A DNA stretch of 64,000 bases from Actinoplanes regularis (lineage in GTDB: Bacteria > Actinomycetota > Actinomycetes > Mycobacteriales > Micromonosporaceae), in NCBI RefSeq assembly GCF_900188005.1, contig NZ_FZNR01000002.1, forward strand, positions 248,001-312,000. The letters are read 5' to 3'. The notes beneath the pieces were generated by a model, which saw only the letters and a list, made by a program, of their open reading frames with translations, did no database searches and had not been told where the DNA came from. Positions 41,668 to 49,688 of the stretch are shown one piece after another. The position numbers and the translations under genes are program-made. The stretch's first letter is position 1. Each line of letters begins with the position of its first letter.

Positions 41668-42651
41668 TTAAGGAGAATGGGTTCGGCGGGCCCGTACCAG
41701 ATAGGTCTGGGCCACAACCACGACGGCGAGGAAACCGCCGCTGATCACCTGTTGCCAGTTGCTGTTGACGTTCCCGACCTGGTTGATCAGGTTCTGGATG
41801 ACGCCGAGCAGCAGCACACCCGCGACCGTTCCGGCGATGGAACCGGAGCCGCCGGTGAGCAGGGTGCCGCCGATCACCACGGCGGCGATGGCGTCGAGCT
41901 CCATGCCGCTGCCGAGCACGGTGACGCCGGAGCCGAGCTTGGCAGCGTTGATCGCCCCGGCCAGCCCGGCGAGGAGGCCGGAGAGCAGGTACACCCAGAC
42001 CTTGACGCGGCGCACCGGCAGGCCCATCAGGGCGGCGGCGTCCTCGCTGCCGCCGATGGCGTGCACGGCGTGCCCGAACCGGGTTCGGTTCAGCGTCAGG
42101 ATGCCCAGTCCGACCAGGACGGCGGCGAGCCAGACCGGGTACCCGACGCCGAACAGCGAGCCGGTGCCCAGCTCGTGGAACGCGTCGCTGCGGACCAGGT
42201 AGGTGGTCGATCCCTGATCGCTGATGCTGCGCATCAGCCCGCGGGCACCGAGCAGGGCGGCGAGGGTGACGATGAAGGGCGCCATCGCGGTACGGGCGAT
42301 CAGCACCCCGTTGAGCACGCCGATCGCCCCGCACAGCAGCAGCGGCGCGGCCAGGGCGGCGAGCATCCCGTACTGCGACGCCCAAGCGGCGACCACCCCG
42401 CCGAGCACGTAGAGCGAGCCGACCGAGAGGTCGATCCCGCCCGTGATGATCACGAAGGTCATGCCGAGCGCGATCAGCATCGGCGGGGCCGCGGCGACCA
42501 GGATCGTCCCGGCGTTGTCCGCGCTGCGGAAGCCCGGGAACGTGGCCAGACTGATCACCACCACGGTGACCAGCACCGCGAGCGCGCCCTGACGCTGCAC
42601 CACCCCGGCGAGACGGCCGGGGCCGGCGGGGAGTGTGACGGACATCGTCAC
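41668..42651 (-). CDS. yjfF: Sugar ABC transporter permease (YjfF-like)
   Basis: 327 residues with 8-10 helices. The BPD_transp_2 (RbsC-type) signatures are MTFVIITGGIDLSVGSLYVLGG and ELDAIAAVVIGGTLLTGGSGSIAGT. Resemblance to E. coli YjfF includes RTRFGHAVHAIGGSEDAAALMG and the C-terminal NSNWQQVISGG. With its partner permease it forms the membrane channel. GTG 42651 overlaps the previous stop (GTGA), so the pair is translationally coupled. Substrate by homology and context: a furanose-form sugar, galactofuranose or arabinofuranose; not proven. Confidence 0.9.
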   Translation of the reverse strand: MTMSVTLPAGPGRLAGVVQRQGALAVLVTVVVISLATFPGFRSADNAGTILVAAAPPMLIALGMTFVIITGGIDLSVGSLYVLGGVVAAWASQYGMLAALAAPLLLCGAIGVLNGVLIARTAMAPFIVTLAALLGARGLMRSISDQGSTTYLVRSDAFHELGTGSLFGVGYPVWLAAVLVGLGILTLNRTRFGHAVHAIGGSEDAAALMGLPVRRVKVWVYLLSGLLAGLAGAINAAKLGSGVTVLGSGMELDAIAAVVIGGTLLTGGSGSIAGTVAGVLLLGVIQNLINQVGNVNSNWQQVISGGFLAVVVVAQTYLVRARRTHSP

Positions 42652-43604
42652 CGGGTCCTCCTCTCCCGGGCCACGTAGACCGCGAGCAGAATGATCACGG
42701 CCTGCACCATCTCGGTGGTGGACGGCGGGAGGTCGTGTTTGATCATGGTTGCCACCACCAGTTGCATGAGCAGGGCGCCGGCCACCGTGCCGAGCACCCG
42801 GACCCGGCCGCCGGTGAGCGGGGTCCCGCCGACCACCACGGCGGTGATCGCGGAGAGCTCGATCAGCAGGCCGACCGCCGACGCGTCGCTGGACTGGATC
42901 CGGGCCACCGAGAGCAGGCCGGCGATCGAGGCGAGCACGGCGCAGAACACGTAGACGCCGATCAGCACCCGCTTGACCGGGAGGCCGGCCAGTTCGGCGG
43001 CGGGCCGGTTGCCGCCGACGGCCAGCAGGCGGCGGCCGAAGACGGTACGCCGGATCACGAACGCGACCACCAGCACCACCAGCGCGGCGATCCAGACCAG
43101 CACCGGCACGCCCAGCAGGTCACCGGAGCCGAGGTAGAGCAGGTCCTCGTTGCGGATGTCCCGCAGGCGGCCGCCGGAGATCACCACGGCCAGGCCGCGA
43201 CCGCCGACGAAGAGCGCCAGGGTCGCCACGATCGGTTGCAGGCCGACCCGCGCCACCAGGAGACCGTTGATCAGCCCGACCGCCACGCCGGCGAGCAACG
43301 AGACGACGATCGCGGCGATCACCCCGTACCCCAGGTAAAGGGGTATGAAGGCGGCGGCGAGCGCCATCACCGAACCGACCGAGAGGTCGATGCCCTCGGT
43401 GCCGATCACCAGCGCCATGCCGAGCGCGACGATCACCACCGGGGCCGCCTGGATCAGCTGGATCCGCAGGTTGCTCAGGGTCAGGAAGTACGGCGTGAAC
43501 GCGATGTTGAATACGATCAGCAACAGGATGGCGGCGTAGACGCCGTAGCGCGGCAGCCAGCTCGCGCTGAACGCCCGCGGGCGGGTGAGGGCTTCAGTGG
43601 TCAT
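42648..43604 (-). CDS. ytfT: Sugar ABC transporter permease (YtfT-like)
   Basis: 318 residues with 8-10 helices. MALVIGTEGIDLSVGSVMALAA is the family signature; LGSGDLLGVPVLVWIAALVV, LIELSAITAVVVGGTPLTGG and DLPPSTTEMVQAVIILL match the YtfT order of motifs. ATG 43604 lies 11 nt inside the ATPase gene end, and its stop overlaps the next start, so synthesis of the two channel subunits is coupled and balanced. Inner-membrane partner of the YjfF-like protein. Confidence 0.9.
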   Translation of the reverse strand: MTTEALTRPRAFSASWLPRYGVYAAILLLIVFNIAFTPYFLTLSNLRIQLIQAAPVVIVALGMALVIGTEGIDLSVGSVMALAAAFIPLYLGYGVIAAIVVSLLAGVAVGLINGLLVARVGLQPIVATLALFVGGRGLAVVISGGRLRDIRNEDLLYLGSGDLLGVPVLVWIAALVVLVVAFVIRRTVFGRRLLAVGGNRPAAELAGLPVKRVLIGVYVFCAVLASIAGLLSVARIQSSDASAVGLLIELSAITAVVVGGTPLTGGRVRVLGTVAGALLMQLVVATMIKHDLPPSTTEMVQAVIILLAVYVARERRTR

Positions 43605-45108
43605 CCGCGGCCTCCGCGATCGTGGCCATCAGGGCCTCGGTGGTCACCCGGTCGCCGGTGAGGGTGCCGATCACCGCACCGTCGCGCAGCACCACCACCC
43701 GGTCCGCGCCCTCGACCAACTCCTCGGCGTCGGAGGAGACCAGCACGACGCCGAGCCCCTCGGCGGCCAGCTCGTCGATCAGCGCCTGCACCTCGGCCTT
43801 GGCGCCGACGTCGATGCCCCGGGTCGGCTCGTCCAGCAGCAGCACCTTGGGGTCCGTCGCGAGCAGCCGGGCCAGCAGCACCTTCTGCTGATTACCGCCG
43901 GAGAGGTCACCGACCGCCTGGTCCGGGCCGGCCGCCTTGATCCGCAGCCGGCTCATGTAGGTGGCCACCACCTCGTCGATCTTCTTGTCGCTGACCAGGC
44001 CCATCCTGGTCAGCCGGGGCAGGATCGCGAGGGCGATGTTGTCCCGGATGGAGAGCCCGGGGACGATGCCCTCGGCCTTGCGGTCCTCCGGCTGGGTGGC
44101 CACGCCGGCCCGGACCGCGCGGACCGTGCCGGACCGGCCAAGTTTGACGCCGTCGACCTCGATCTCGCCCGAGTCGATCGGGTACGCCCCGCCGATCGCC
44201 TTGATCGTCTCGCTGCGGCCGGCGCCGAGCAGGCCACCGAGCCCGACCACCTCGCCCGGGCGTACCTCGAAGCTGATGTCGTGCAGCCGGGGCCGGCTGG
44301 TCAGGCCGGTCACCCGGAGCACCGGCCGTTCGCCTGCGGGGGCCGGGCCGTCGTCGGCGGACTTGAAGCCGGTGAACTCCGCGCCGAACTCGCGGCCGAG
44401 CATCAGGGAGACCAGCTTGCGGCGGTCCAGGTCGGCCATCCGGCCGGTGTGCACGAGCCTGCCGTCGCGCAGGATCGTGACCGCGTCGCACACCTGGTAG
44501 AGCTCGTCCAGCCGGTGCGAGACGTAGATGATGCCGATCCCCCGGGCGTGCAGGTCGCGGATCACCCCGAAGAGCGTCTCCACCTCGCGCGGCTCCAGTG
44601 ACGAGGTGGGCTCGTCCATCACCACGACCTTGGCGTCGATCATCACGGCCCGGGCCAGCGCGACCATCTGCTGCGCGCCCAGGGCCAGGGTGCCGAGCCG
44701 GCGGCGCACGTCGGCGCGCACCCCGTAGCCGGCCAGGATCTCGGTGGCCTCGCGGACCATCCGGGTCTCGTCCAGCAGCCCGAACCGGTTGCGCGGTTCG
44801 CGGCCGAGGAACAGGTTGTGCGCGACGCTCATCAGCGGGACGAGGTTGACCTCCTGGTAGATGGTCGAGATCCCGGCACGCTGGGCGTCCAGCGGGGTGC
44901 CGAACCGGGCCGGTTCGCCCTGGTAGCGCAGCTCGCCCCCGTCCGGCTGATAGACGCCGGTGAGCACTTTGATCAACGTCGACTTGCCGGCGCCGTTCTC
45001 CCCCACCAGCGCGTGCACCTCGCCCGGGCGCAGGGTGAAGGACACCCCGTCCAGAGCACGTACACCAGGGAAGATCTTGGAAACGCCGGCGACTTCCAGC
45101 AGCGTCAT
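43594..45108 (-). CDS. ytfR: Sugar ABC transporter ATP-binding protein (YtfR/RbsA type, two NBDs)
   Basis: 504 residues from ATG 45108, which has AGGAGGG 6 nt upstream. NBD1: Walker A GENGAGKST (about 34-42), signature region TLALGAQQM, Walker B VVVMDEPTSSL. NBD2 (about 255-500): the degenerate Walker A GLLGAGRSE typical of this subfamily, intact signature LSGGNQQK and Walker B VLLLDEPTRGID. This fused double-NBD layout is diagnostic for pentose/hexose importers of the CUT2 class. It energises uptake through the two permeases encoded downstream. The gene is 68 nt after the binding-protein gene, within the same operon. Confidence 0.93.
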   Translation of the reverse strand: MTLLEVAGVSKIFPGVRALDGVSFTLRPGEVHALVGENGAGKSTLIKVLTGVYQPDGGELRYQGEPARFGTPLDAQRAGISTIYQEVNLVPLMSVAHNLFLGREPRNRFGLLDETRMVREATEILAGYGVRADVRRRLGTLALGAQQMVALARAVMIDAKVVVMDEPTSSLEPREVETLFGVIRDLHARGIGIIYVSHRLDELYQVCDAVTILRDGRLVHTGRMADLDRRKLVSLMLGREFGAEFTGFKSADDGPAPAGERPVLRVTGLTSRPRLHDISFEVRPGEVVGLGGLLGAGRSETIKAIGGAYPIDSGEIEVDGVKLGRSGTVRAVRAGVATQPEDRKAEGIVPGLSIRDNIALAILPRLTRMGLVSDKKIDEVVATYMSRLRIKAAGPDQAVGDLSGGNQQKVLLARLLATDPKVLLLDEPTRGIDVGAKAEVQALIDELAAEGLGVVLVSSDAEELVEGADRVVVLRDGAVIGTLTGDRVTTEALMATIAEAADDH

Positions 45109-45176
45109 ACGCCGCCCTCCTCGGTGCCGGGCGGGCACCCGGCCGGACGGCCCGGGTGCCCGCAGGAAAGCGCTCT

Positions 45177-46265
45177 CTAGTACGCGCTGCCGATGTCGCT
45201 CTTGGCGTTGGACTCGTCGTAGGCGCGGTCCTGGATGACGATGTCCTGGCCGACCGGCGTACCACCGAAGAACTTCGTCGCGGTCTCGAAGGCGAGCGGG
45301 CCGAAGCGCGGGTTGGACTCGATGACGGCGGAGATCCAGCCGTCCACGATCCCCTGCACCGCGCCCTTGGTGCCGTCGATCGAGACGATCTTGACGTCGC
45401 CGGGCTTCTTGCCGGCGCCCTTCAGCGCGGTGATCGCGCCCAGGGCCATCTCGTCGTTCTCGCCGTAGATGCCGTTGATGTTCGGCTTCGACTGCAGCAA
45501 CTGCTCGGCGACCTTCTGGCCGTCCTCGCGGGAGAAGTTGCCGGTCTGCTCGAACGTGACCTTGATGTCCGGCGCGACCTTGGCGATCTCGTCCTTGAAG
45601 CCGCTGGTCCGCAGCGTGGTCACGTTGTTGCCGGGCGCGCCCAGCAGGATCGCCACCTCACCCTTGTTGCCGAGCGCCTTGGCCATCGCGTCGGCCGCCC
45701 GCTTGCCCTGCTCGGCGAAGTCGGAGCCGATGAAGGTCAGGTAGTCCTTGCAGGCGGACGCGTTGATCTTCCGGTCGATCGTGACGATCGGGATGTGCTT
45801 CGCGGACGCCTTGGCGAAGACCGAGTCCCAGCCGTCCGAGTTGAGCGGCGCGATGACCAGCAGCTGCACTCCGGAGTCGATCATCTGCTCGACGTCGGCG
45901 ATCTGCTTGTTGAACTGTGAGTTCGCGTTCGAGGTCTTGAGGTTGGTGATGCCCAGCTTGGCGGCCTCGTCCTTGATCGACTGGGTCTCGGCGATCCGGA
46001 ACGGGTTCGCCTCCTTCTCCGACTGGGAGAAGCCGACGGAGGCGGTCTTCAGGTCGATCTTGCTGGCGCCGTACTGGTCCGCGGTGCAGGTGGCGGCGCC
46101 CGGCGCGGCGGACTGCACCACCTGCGACGCGACCGGCGCGGCACCGGTGCCGGTCGTGGCGCCGGAGTCCTCGCTCTTGGCACAGGCGCCCGCGCCGAGC
46201 AGGAGGGCGGCCGCGGCGAGGCTGGCGGCGATCTTAGGGCGCGCGAAACTTACGTTATTGAACAT
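45177..46265 (-). CDS. ytfQ: Sugar ABC transporter substrate-binding lipoprotein (YtfQ-like)
   Basis: 362 residues. A lipoprotein signal with lipobox LLGAGAC (Cys28) is followed by a Ser/Thr/Ala linker and a Peripla_BP_4 domain (about 70-350): ASVGFSQSEKEANPFRIAET, DSGVQLLVIAPLNSDGWD, IVTIDRKI, YGENDEMALGAITALK and VSIDGTKGAV. VGFSQ, the aromatic/Arg pair and the ENDEM-like motif match YtfQ, the galactofuranose-binding protein of E. coli. Anchored outside the membrane, it delivers sugar to the permeases. First gene of the five-gene operon; GAGGGG lies 5-6 nt before ATG 46265. Confidence 0.92.
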   Translation of the reverse strand: MFNNVSFARPKIAASLAAAALLLGAGACAKSEDSGATTGTGAAPVASQVVQSAAPGAATCTADQYGASKIDLKTASVGFSQSEKEANPFRIAETQSIKDEAAKLGITNLKTSNANSQFNKQIADVEQMIDSGVQLLVIAPLNSDGWDSVFAKASAKHIPIVTIDRKINASACKDYLTFIGSDFAEQGKRAADAMAKALGNKGEVAILLGAPGNNVTTLRTSGFKDEIAKVAPDIKVTFEQTGNFSREDGQKVAEQLLQSKPNINGIYGENDEMALGAITALKGAGKKPGDVKIVSIDGTKGAVQGIVDGWISAVIESNPRFGPLAFETATKFFGGTPVGQDIVIQDRAYDESNAKSDIGSAY

Positions 46266-46587
46266 GGAGCCCCCTCAAAGCCAAACGGCTTCACACGCAA
46301 ACGTTAGTTGATCATTCACTTGTCCGATCAGGAACCAACACATTCACCCATCGACGTTCGTTATCTGTCAAGACCCCGAACTGTAACGGAGGTGAAATGG
46401 GAGGTTCGCGCAGCGTGACGGGTGGCGCGGCGGACGTACGCCCTCCAGGGGTTGATCTTGGTCTTAACAACCGAACCGCAACCGTCGGCGCTACCCGGTT
46501 GCACCCGACCACTTGCACCTTGGCTTCCACGCACCGGTCGCCCAGGAGACATCCAGGCCGGCGGGTCACCGGTTGAAAGGACCTTCG
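46266..46587. other. Divergent promoter region of the sugar operon
   Basis: 322 bp between the sugar operon (-) and the GAF gene (+), AT-richer than average. On the minus strand TTGACA occurs (46366-46371), but no good -10 lies at 17-18 nt. AAGCC-AAAC-GGCTT (46276-46289) is a small hairpin just before the ribosome site. AACGTTAG and GAACGTCG elements recur and could be parts of a LacI-type operator. No gene is supported here. Confidence 0.45.
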
Positions 46588-47139
46588 ATGTCAGTGACGG
46601 CCTTCGAGACATGCTCTCTGGACGTGCTCGTGGACACGCGGACCGCCGCTGTGACCGACCTGTTCACGGCCGGGCTGCTGGTCCGGAACCGGTTGCGGAT
46701 GATCCTCGACGACGTCGCCGAGCGGCTCCGCACGCCGTTCGCCGGGGTCAACCTGGTCCGGGAGGACGCCGTACTGTTCGTGGCCGCCACCGGGGCGCCG
46801 GCCGGGCTCGACGAGCCCGGCGGCATGCCGGCCGAGTGGTCGCCCTGCCGGCGGGTCACCAGCCGGGACAGCCCGCTGGTGATCGGCGACCTGCACGCCG
46901 ACAGCTGGGGACACTTCCCGCCTTCGGTGCTGTTCGGGCGGATCCGGTCCTATGTCGGGGTGCCGCTGCGCACCGACGGCCTGGTGGTCGGGGCGCTCTG
47001 CGCGCTGTCGGAGACCCCGGACGCCTTCGACGGGACGACAGTGGCCTGGCTCGAGGGCCGCGCCGACGAGGTGCTCCGCATCTTCGACCTGGGTCGCTGC
47101 CAGGCCGCGACCCCCGGCCTGCTTCCGACCTCCGGCTGA
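46588..47139 (+). CDS. GAF-domain protein
   Basis: 183 residues from ATG 46588, with AAGGA 7 nt upstream. A single GAF domain covers about residues 25-165: LRMILDDVAERLRTPFAGVNLVRED, SPLVIGDLHADSWGHFPPSVLFGRIRSYVGVPLRTDGLVVGALCALSETPDAF is the typical end, quoted here only as landmarks VGVPLRTDG and GALCALSE. GAF domains bind small ligands or mediate dimer contacts; no output domain is attached, so it may act on a partner. Two Cys (about 8 and 91) are not at positions known for haem or bilin binding. The last 19 codons are partly duplicated after the stop codon. It stands alone. Confidence 0.82.
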   Translation: MSVTAFETCSLDVLVDTRTAAVTDLFTAGLLVRNRLRMILDDVAERLRTPFAGVNLVREDAVLFVAATGAPAGLDEPGGMPAEWSPCRRVTSRDSPLVIGDLHADSWGHFPPSVLFGRIRSYVGVPLRTDGLVVGALCALSETPDAFDGTTVAWLEGRADEVLRIFDLGRCQAATPGLLPTSG

Positions 47140-47173
47140 TTCGACCTGAATCACTGCCAGGCCGCGACCCCGG
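47083..47173. repeat. Direct repeat duplicating the end of the GAF gene
   Basis: TTCGACCTG, then CTGCCAGGCCGCGACCCC, occurs from 47083 within the gene and again from 47140 just after its stop, 57 bp (19 codons) apart, with 4-5 differences over about 34 bp. It looks like an old in-frame duplication of the gene end. Confidence 0.7.
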
Positions 47174-47320
47174 AACGCAGCCGGCAACGACCGGCAACAA
47201 GTTCAAGATCCATTTCGCGGTACGACCGATGGGGCACCGTGGCCAGGCTCGAGCCGAGTCCCGTGCCGCACGGGTCGGGCCCCGCCGCACGTACCCGGAC
47301 ATCCTGATCTTGCCGGCACA

Positions 47321-47375
47321 CACGAGCGGGCGCCCGGTCCGGCCGGATGGCGGACCGGACGCCCGGCACCTCGTG
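47321..47375 (-). terminator. Long hairpin after the membrane-protein gene
   Basis: Nested inverted repeats CACGAG ... GGGCG, CCGGTCCG / CGGACCGG, CGCCC ... CTCGTG form a stem over 20 bp with small bulges (47321-47375), 8 nt beyond the stop at 47383. A second perfect 8-bp stem with a GCGA loop (47381-47400) overlaps the stop codon itself. Confidence 0.65.
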
Positions 47376-47382
47376 CGGACCG

Positions 47383-48267
47383 TCAGGCGCGAGCCTGACG
47401 CCGCCGCGTCGCCACCACCGCGATCGCGGCCAGGACGACACCGGCGACCAGGGACGGCAGGCCCACGGACGGGTAGAACGACAGCAGCGACTGGGGATCG
47501 GTCATGCCCCGGTAGAGCGTCTCCAGGGCGAAGGTCGGCGCCGCCGCGAGCAGCATCCGCTGGTCCGCCGAGGCGACCCACAGGAAGGCGCCCATTGCCA
47601 GGACGACCACGCCCGCGGCGAGGACCTGCCGCACCGGGTCGACGAGCATCAGCCGGTCGACCGGTAGCAGGTGGAGCACCAGCACACCGAGCGTGACCAG
47701 GACGGCGTTGCCGCGCTCGGCCGGTGGCACATCGGCGGGACGACGCAGGCCGGCGATCACCAGCGGAGCCGCCACGACCGGCGCCCACCACTGCGGCATG
47801 CTGTTGGCGAACAGGTACTGCGAGATCGCGGTCGGCACGACGATCGCGGCGACCACCAGGCCGGCGGCGAGCCGCCGACGGTCGAGGAGCACGGCCAGGA
47901 AGGCCGCCGAGGTGAGCACCAGCAGCGGGCCATGCGCGCGCAGCGGGGTGCCGAGGCCGCCGAACTGGACGGCCTCGGCGAGGTCGTCCAGTCCGATCAG
48001 GGCGCCGAGGGCGAGCACCGCCAGCGCCGCCAGCTGCATGCCCTGCCAGAGCAGGACAGCGGTCGGGCGCGCCGCCGCGCCGCCGGCCCGCACGCGCAGG
48101 CCGCCGCGGATCAGGGCGACCGCCTGCCGCCACTCCGGCCAGCGCCGGGCGGGCGAGACGTCGCTGACCAGGATCTCCAGCAGCTCGTCGCGGCGGTCGT
48201 GGCGGTAGTCGGCCGGATAGGACCGCAGCAGCGTGCGATAGCGGCGCTCAAGGATGTCGTTGCTCAT
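47383..48267 (-). CDS. Multi-pass membrane protein co-transcribed with PadR regulator
   Basis: 294 residues. The N-terminus ILERRYRTLLRSYPADYRHDRRDELLEIL is a cytoplasmic helical motif common to actinobacterial proteins encoded next to PadR regulators. It is followed by seven or eight hydrophobic helices (from about 66 to 287) without recognisable transport motifs. ATG 48267 overlaps the PadR stop (ATGA), so regulator and membrane protein are translationally coupled. Such PadR/membrane pairs often respond to membrane-active compounds, but the function of this family is unknown. The C-terminus is basic (ATRRRQARA). Followed by strong hairpins. Confidence 0.85.
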   Translation of the reverse strand: MSNDILERRYRTLLRSYPADYRHDRRDELLEILVSDVSPARRWPEWRQAVALIRGGLRVRAGGAAARPTAVLLWQGMQLAALAVLALGALIGLDDLAEAVQFGGLGTPLRAHGPLLVLTSAAFLAVLLDRRRLAAGLVVAAIVVPTAISQYLFANSMPQWWAPVVAAPLVIAGLRRPADVPPAERGNAVLVTLGVLVLHLLPVDRLMLVDPVRQVLAAGVVVLAMGAFLWVASADQRMLLAAAPTFALETLYRGMTDPQSLLSFYPSVGLPSLVAGVVLAAIAVVATRRRQARA

Positions 48268-48647
48268 GCCGGCAGGGCCCTCCAGGTGGGTAGCAGACCG
48301 GTTTCCGGCCCGGGGGAAGTCGGGTTCGACAGCCGCTCGTGCACGACCCGGGCCGCCTTGGCCAGCCGGTCCGCCTCCTCGGCGAGCACCGCCTGACCGT
48401 TCTCGGTGAGGCGGTAGTAGCGCCGGGCCCGGCCGTTGACGATCTCCTCGCCGTCCGCGATGACGAAGCCCTCGCCGAGCAGGCGGTCGAGCACCGAGTA
48501 CAGCGAGCCGGCGGCGAGCTTCACCCGCCCGCCGGAAAGCTCCTCCACGCGCTTGACCACGGCATATCCATGCAGTCGTCCATCGAGAAGCGCGGCAAGA
48601 ACGAAGTACGAGGGCTCCCGCAGGGAGGCGCGCGAACTTGATCTCAT
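48264..48647 (-). CDS. PadR-family transcriptional regulator
   Basis: 127 residues from ATG 48647. The winged helix domain is clear: SYFVLAALLDGRLHGYAVVKRVEELSGGRVKLAAGSLYSVLDRLLGEGFV in outline (landmarks LHGYAVVKRV and AAGSLYSVLDRL), followed by GRARRYYRLTENGQAVLAEE. The C-terminal dimerisation helix is about 95-115. A perfect palindrome ATATACAAG/CTTGTATAT overlaps the core promoter, giving a straightforward autorepression model. The -10 TATATT ends 8 nt before the ATG with no ribosome site, so the mRNA is probably leaderless. Co-transcribed with the following membrane-protein gene. Confidence 0.92.
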   Translation of the reverse strand: MRSSSRASLREPSYFVLAALLDGRLHGYAVVKRVEELSGGRVKLAAGSLYSVLDRLLGEGFVIADGEEIVNGRARRYYRLTENGQAVLAEEADRLAKAARVVHERLSNPTSPGPETGLLPTWRALPA

Positions 48648-48655
48648 AGTCGCCG

Positions 48656-48684
48656 AATATACAAGTAACTTGTATATGTAGCAA
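48656..48684 (-). promoter_or_regulatory. PadR promoter and operator
   Basis: On the minus strand: -35 TTGCTA (48679-48684), a 17-nt spacer, -10 TATATT (48656-48661), then 8 nt to ATG 48647. The spacer and -10 are covered by the perfect inverted repeat ATATACAAG (48657-48665), TAA, CTTGTATAT (48669-48677). TACAAGT-type palindromes are known for PadR proteins. Confidence 0.8.
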
Positions 48685-48778
48685 CACCGTTGATCCGGTC
48701 CGTCGATCCGTGCCCGCTCGGCGACTCGCGGACCCCGATCGACCTGCGGCAATAGAACCGCGGCGGAACCCGGCCCCC

Positions 48779-48811
48779 GAGCGACCGGCCCGGGCCCGAC
48801 GCTGGTCGCTC
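48779..48811 (-). terminator. Hairpin after the VOC gene
   Basis: GAGCGACC (48779-48786) pairs with GGTCGCTC (48804-48811); the loop contains GGCCCGGGCC, itself self-complementary. It begins at the VOC stop codon. Confidence 0.55.
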
Positions 48812-49215
48812 TAGAGCTGGTTGATCCGGATCAGGTTGCCGGCCGGGTCGCGGAAGGCGCAGTCCCGGATGCCGTACGGCTGGTCGGCCGGCTCCTGGAC
48901 CACGTCCGCGCCGCCGGCCACCAGCCGCTCGAAGACGCCCTCGAGGTCTTCGGTCGCCAGGGTCACCGCCGCGTAGCTGCCCTTCGCCATCATCTCGGCG
49001 ATGACCCGGCGCTCGTCCTCGGTGATGCTGGGGTCGGCGGCCGGCGGGTGCAGCACGATCGAGACCGGCTGCCCCTTCGGGCCGACCGTGATCCAGCGCA
49101 TGTCCTTGAAGCCGACGTCGTTGCGCACCTCGAAGCCGAGGACATCGCGGTAGAAGGCGAGCGCCGCCTCGGCGTCGTCGTGCGGGAGGAAGCTCGCGTG
49201 AATTCTGATATCCAT
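48811..49215 (-). CDS. VOC-superfamily (glyoxalase/bleomycin-resistance-like) protein
   Basis: 134 residues with two beta-alpha-beta-beta-beta units: HASFLPHDDAEAALAFYRDVLGFEVRND in outline (landmark ALAFYRDVLGFEV), and AAVTLATEDLEGVFERLVAGGADVV, ending GIRDCAFRDPAGNLIRINQL (landmark FRDPAGNLIRI). Members bind metal and act as isomerases, dioxygenases or resistance proteins. The usual first His and last Glu ligands appear as His7 and possibly Asn/Ile at the end, so metal binding is uncertain. The gene begins 9 nt after the AraC-family gene and is co-transcribed with it. Confidence 0.88.
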   Translation of the reverse strand: MDIRIHASFLPHDDAEAALAFYRDVLGFEVRNDVGFKDMRWITVGPKGQPVSIVLHPPAADPSITEDERRVIAEMMAKGSYAAVTLATEDLEGVFERLVAGGADVVQEPADQPYGIRDCAFRDPAGNLIRINQL

Positions 49216-49224
49216 ACGACCAGG

Positions 49225-49659
49225 CTAGGAACGCGGCGCGCGCCGGGCTTCTCGATTCCTGATCGGTCTGGTCACCTGTTTCGCGACGCAGGACGGGATG
49301 CCCTCGGTCGCGTCGGCGGCGCTCTTGCGGTAGGCGCTCGGCGAGATCCCGACCAGCTCGGTGAACCGGGTGCTGAACGTGCCCAGCGAGGAACAGCCGA
49401 CCGCGAAACAGACCTCGGTCACGCTCAGATCGCCGCGGCGCAGCAACGACATGGCACGCTCGATGCGGCGGGTCATCAGGTAGCCGTACGGCGACTCGCC
49501 GAAGGCGATCTTGAACTCCCGGCTGAGGTGGCCGGCGGACATGTGCGCTCCGGCGGCCAACGCCTCGACGTCCAAGGGCTGGGCGTAGTCACGGTCGATC
49601 CGGTCCCGCACCTGTCGCAACCGCTTGAGGTCACGCAAGCGCTGTTCGTGACTGGTCAC
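49225..49659 (-). CDS. AraC-family regulator (DNA-binding domain only)
   Basis: 144 residues from GTG 49659. The double helix-turn-helix of AraC regulators fills residues 15-115: LDVEALAAGAHMSAGHLSREFKIAFGESP and LSVTEVCFAVGCSSLGTFSTRFTELVGISPSAYR as landmarks (AHMSAGHLSREF; GCSSLGTFSTRF). There is no N-terminal effector domain, and the C-terminal 30 residues are basic and unstructured. It is upstream of, and co-transcribed with, a VOC protein, a recurring pair in actinobacteria that suggests the VOC enzyme or its substrate is the regulated function. No clear ribosome site before the GTG. Confidence 0.88.
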   Translation of the reverse strand: MTSHEQRLRDLKRLRQVRDRIDRDYAQPLDVEALAAGAHMSAGHLSREFKIAFGESPYGYLMTRRIERAMSLLRRGDLSVTEVCFAVGCSSLGTFSTRFTELVGISPSAYRKSAADATEGIPSCVAKQVTRPIRNREARRAPRS

Positions 49660-49688
49660 CCGGCCATCGTGCCACGCCGCCGGAGGAA

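Noticed and set aside
47180..47240. GTTCAAGATCC, resembling a tRNA T-loop
   Set aside because: No matching acceptor, D or anticodon stems in the surrounding sequence.
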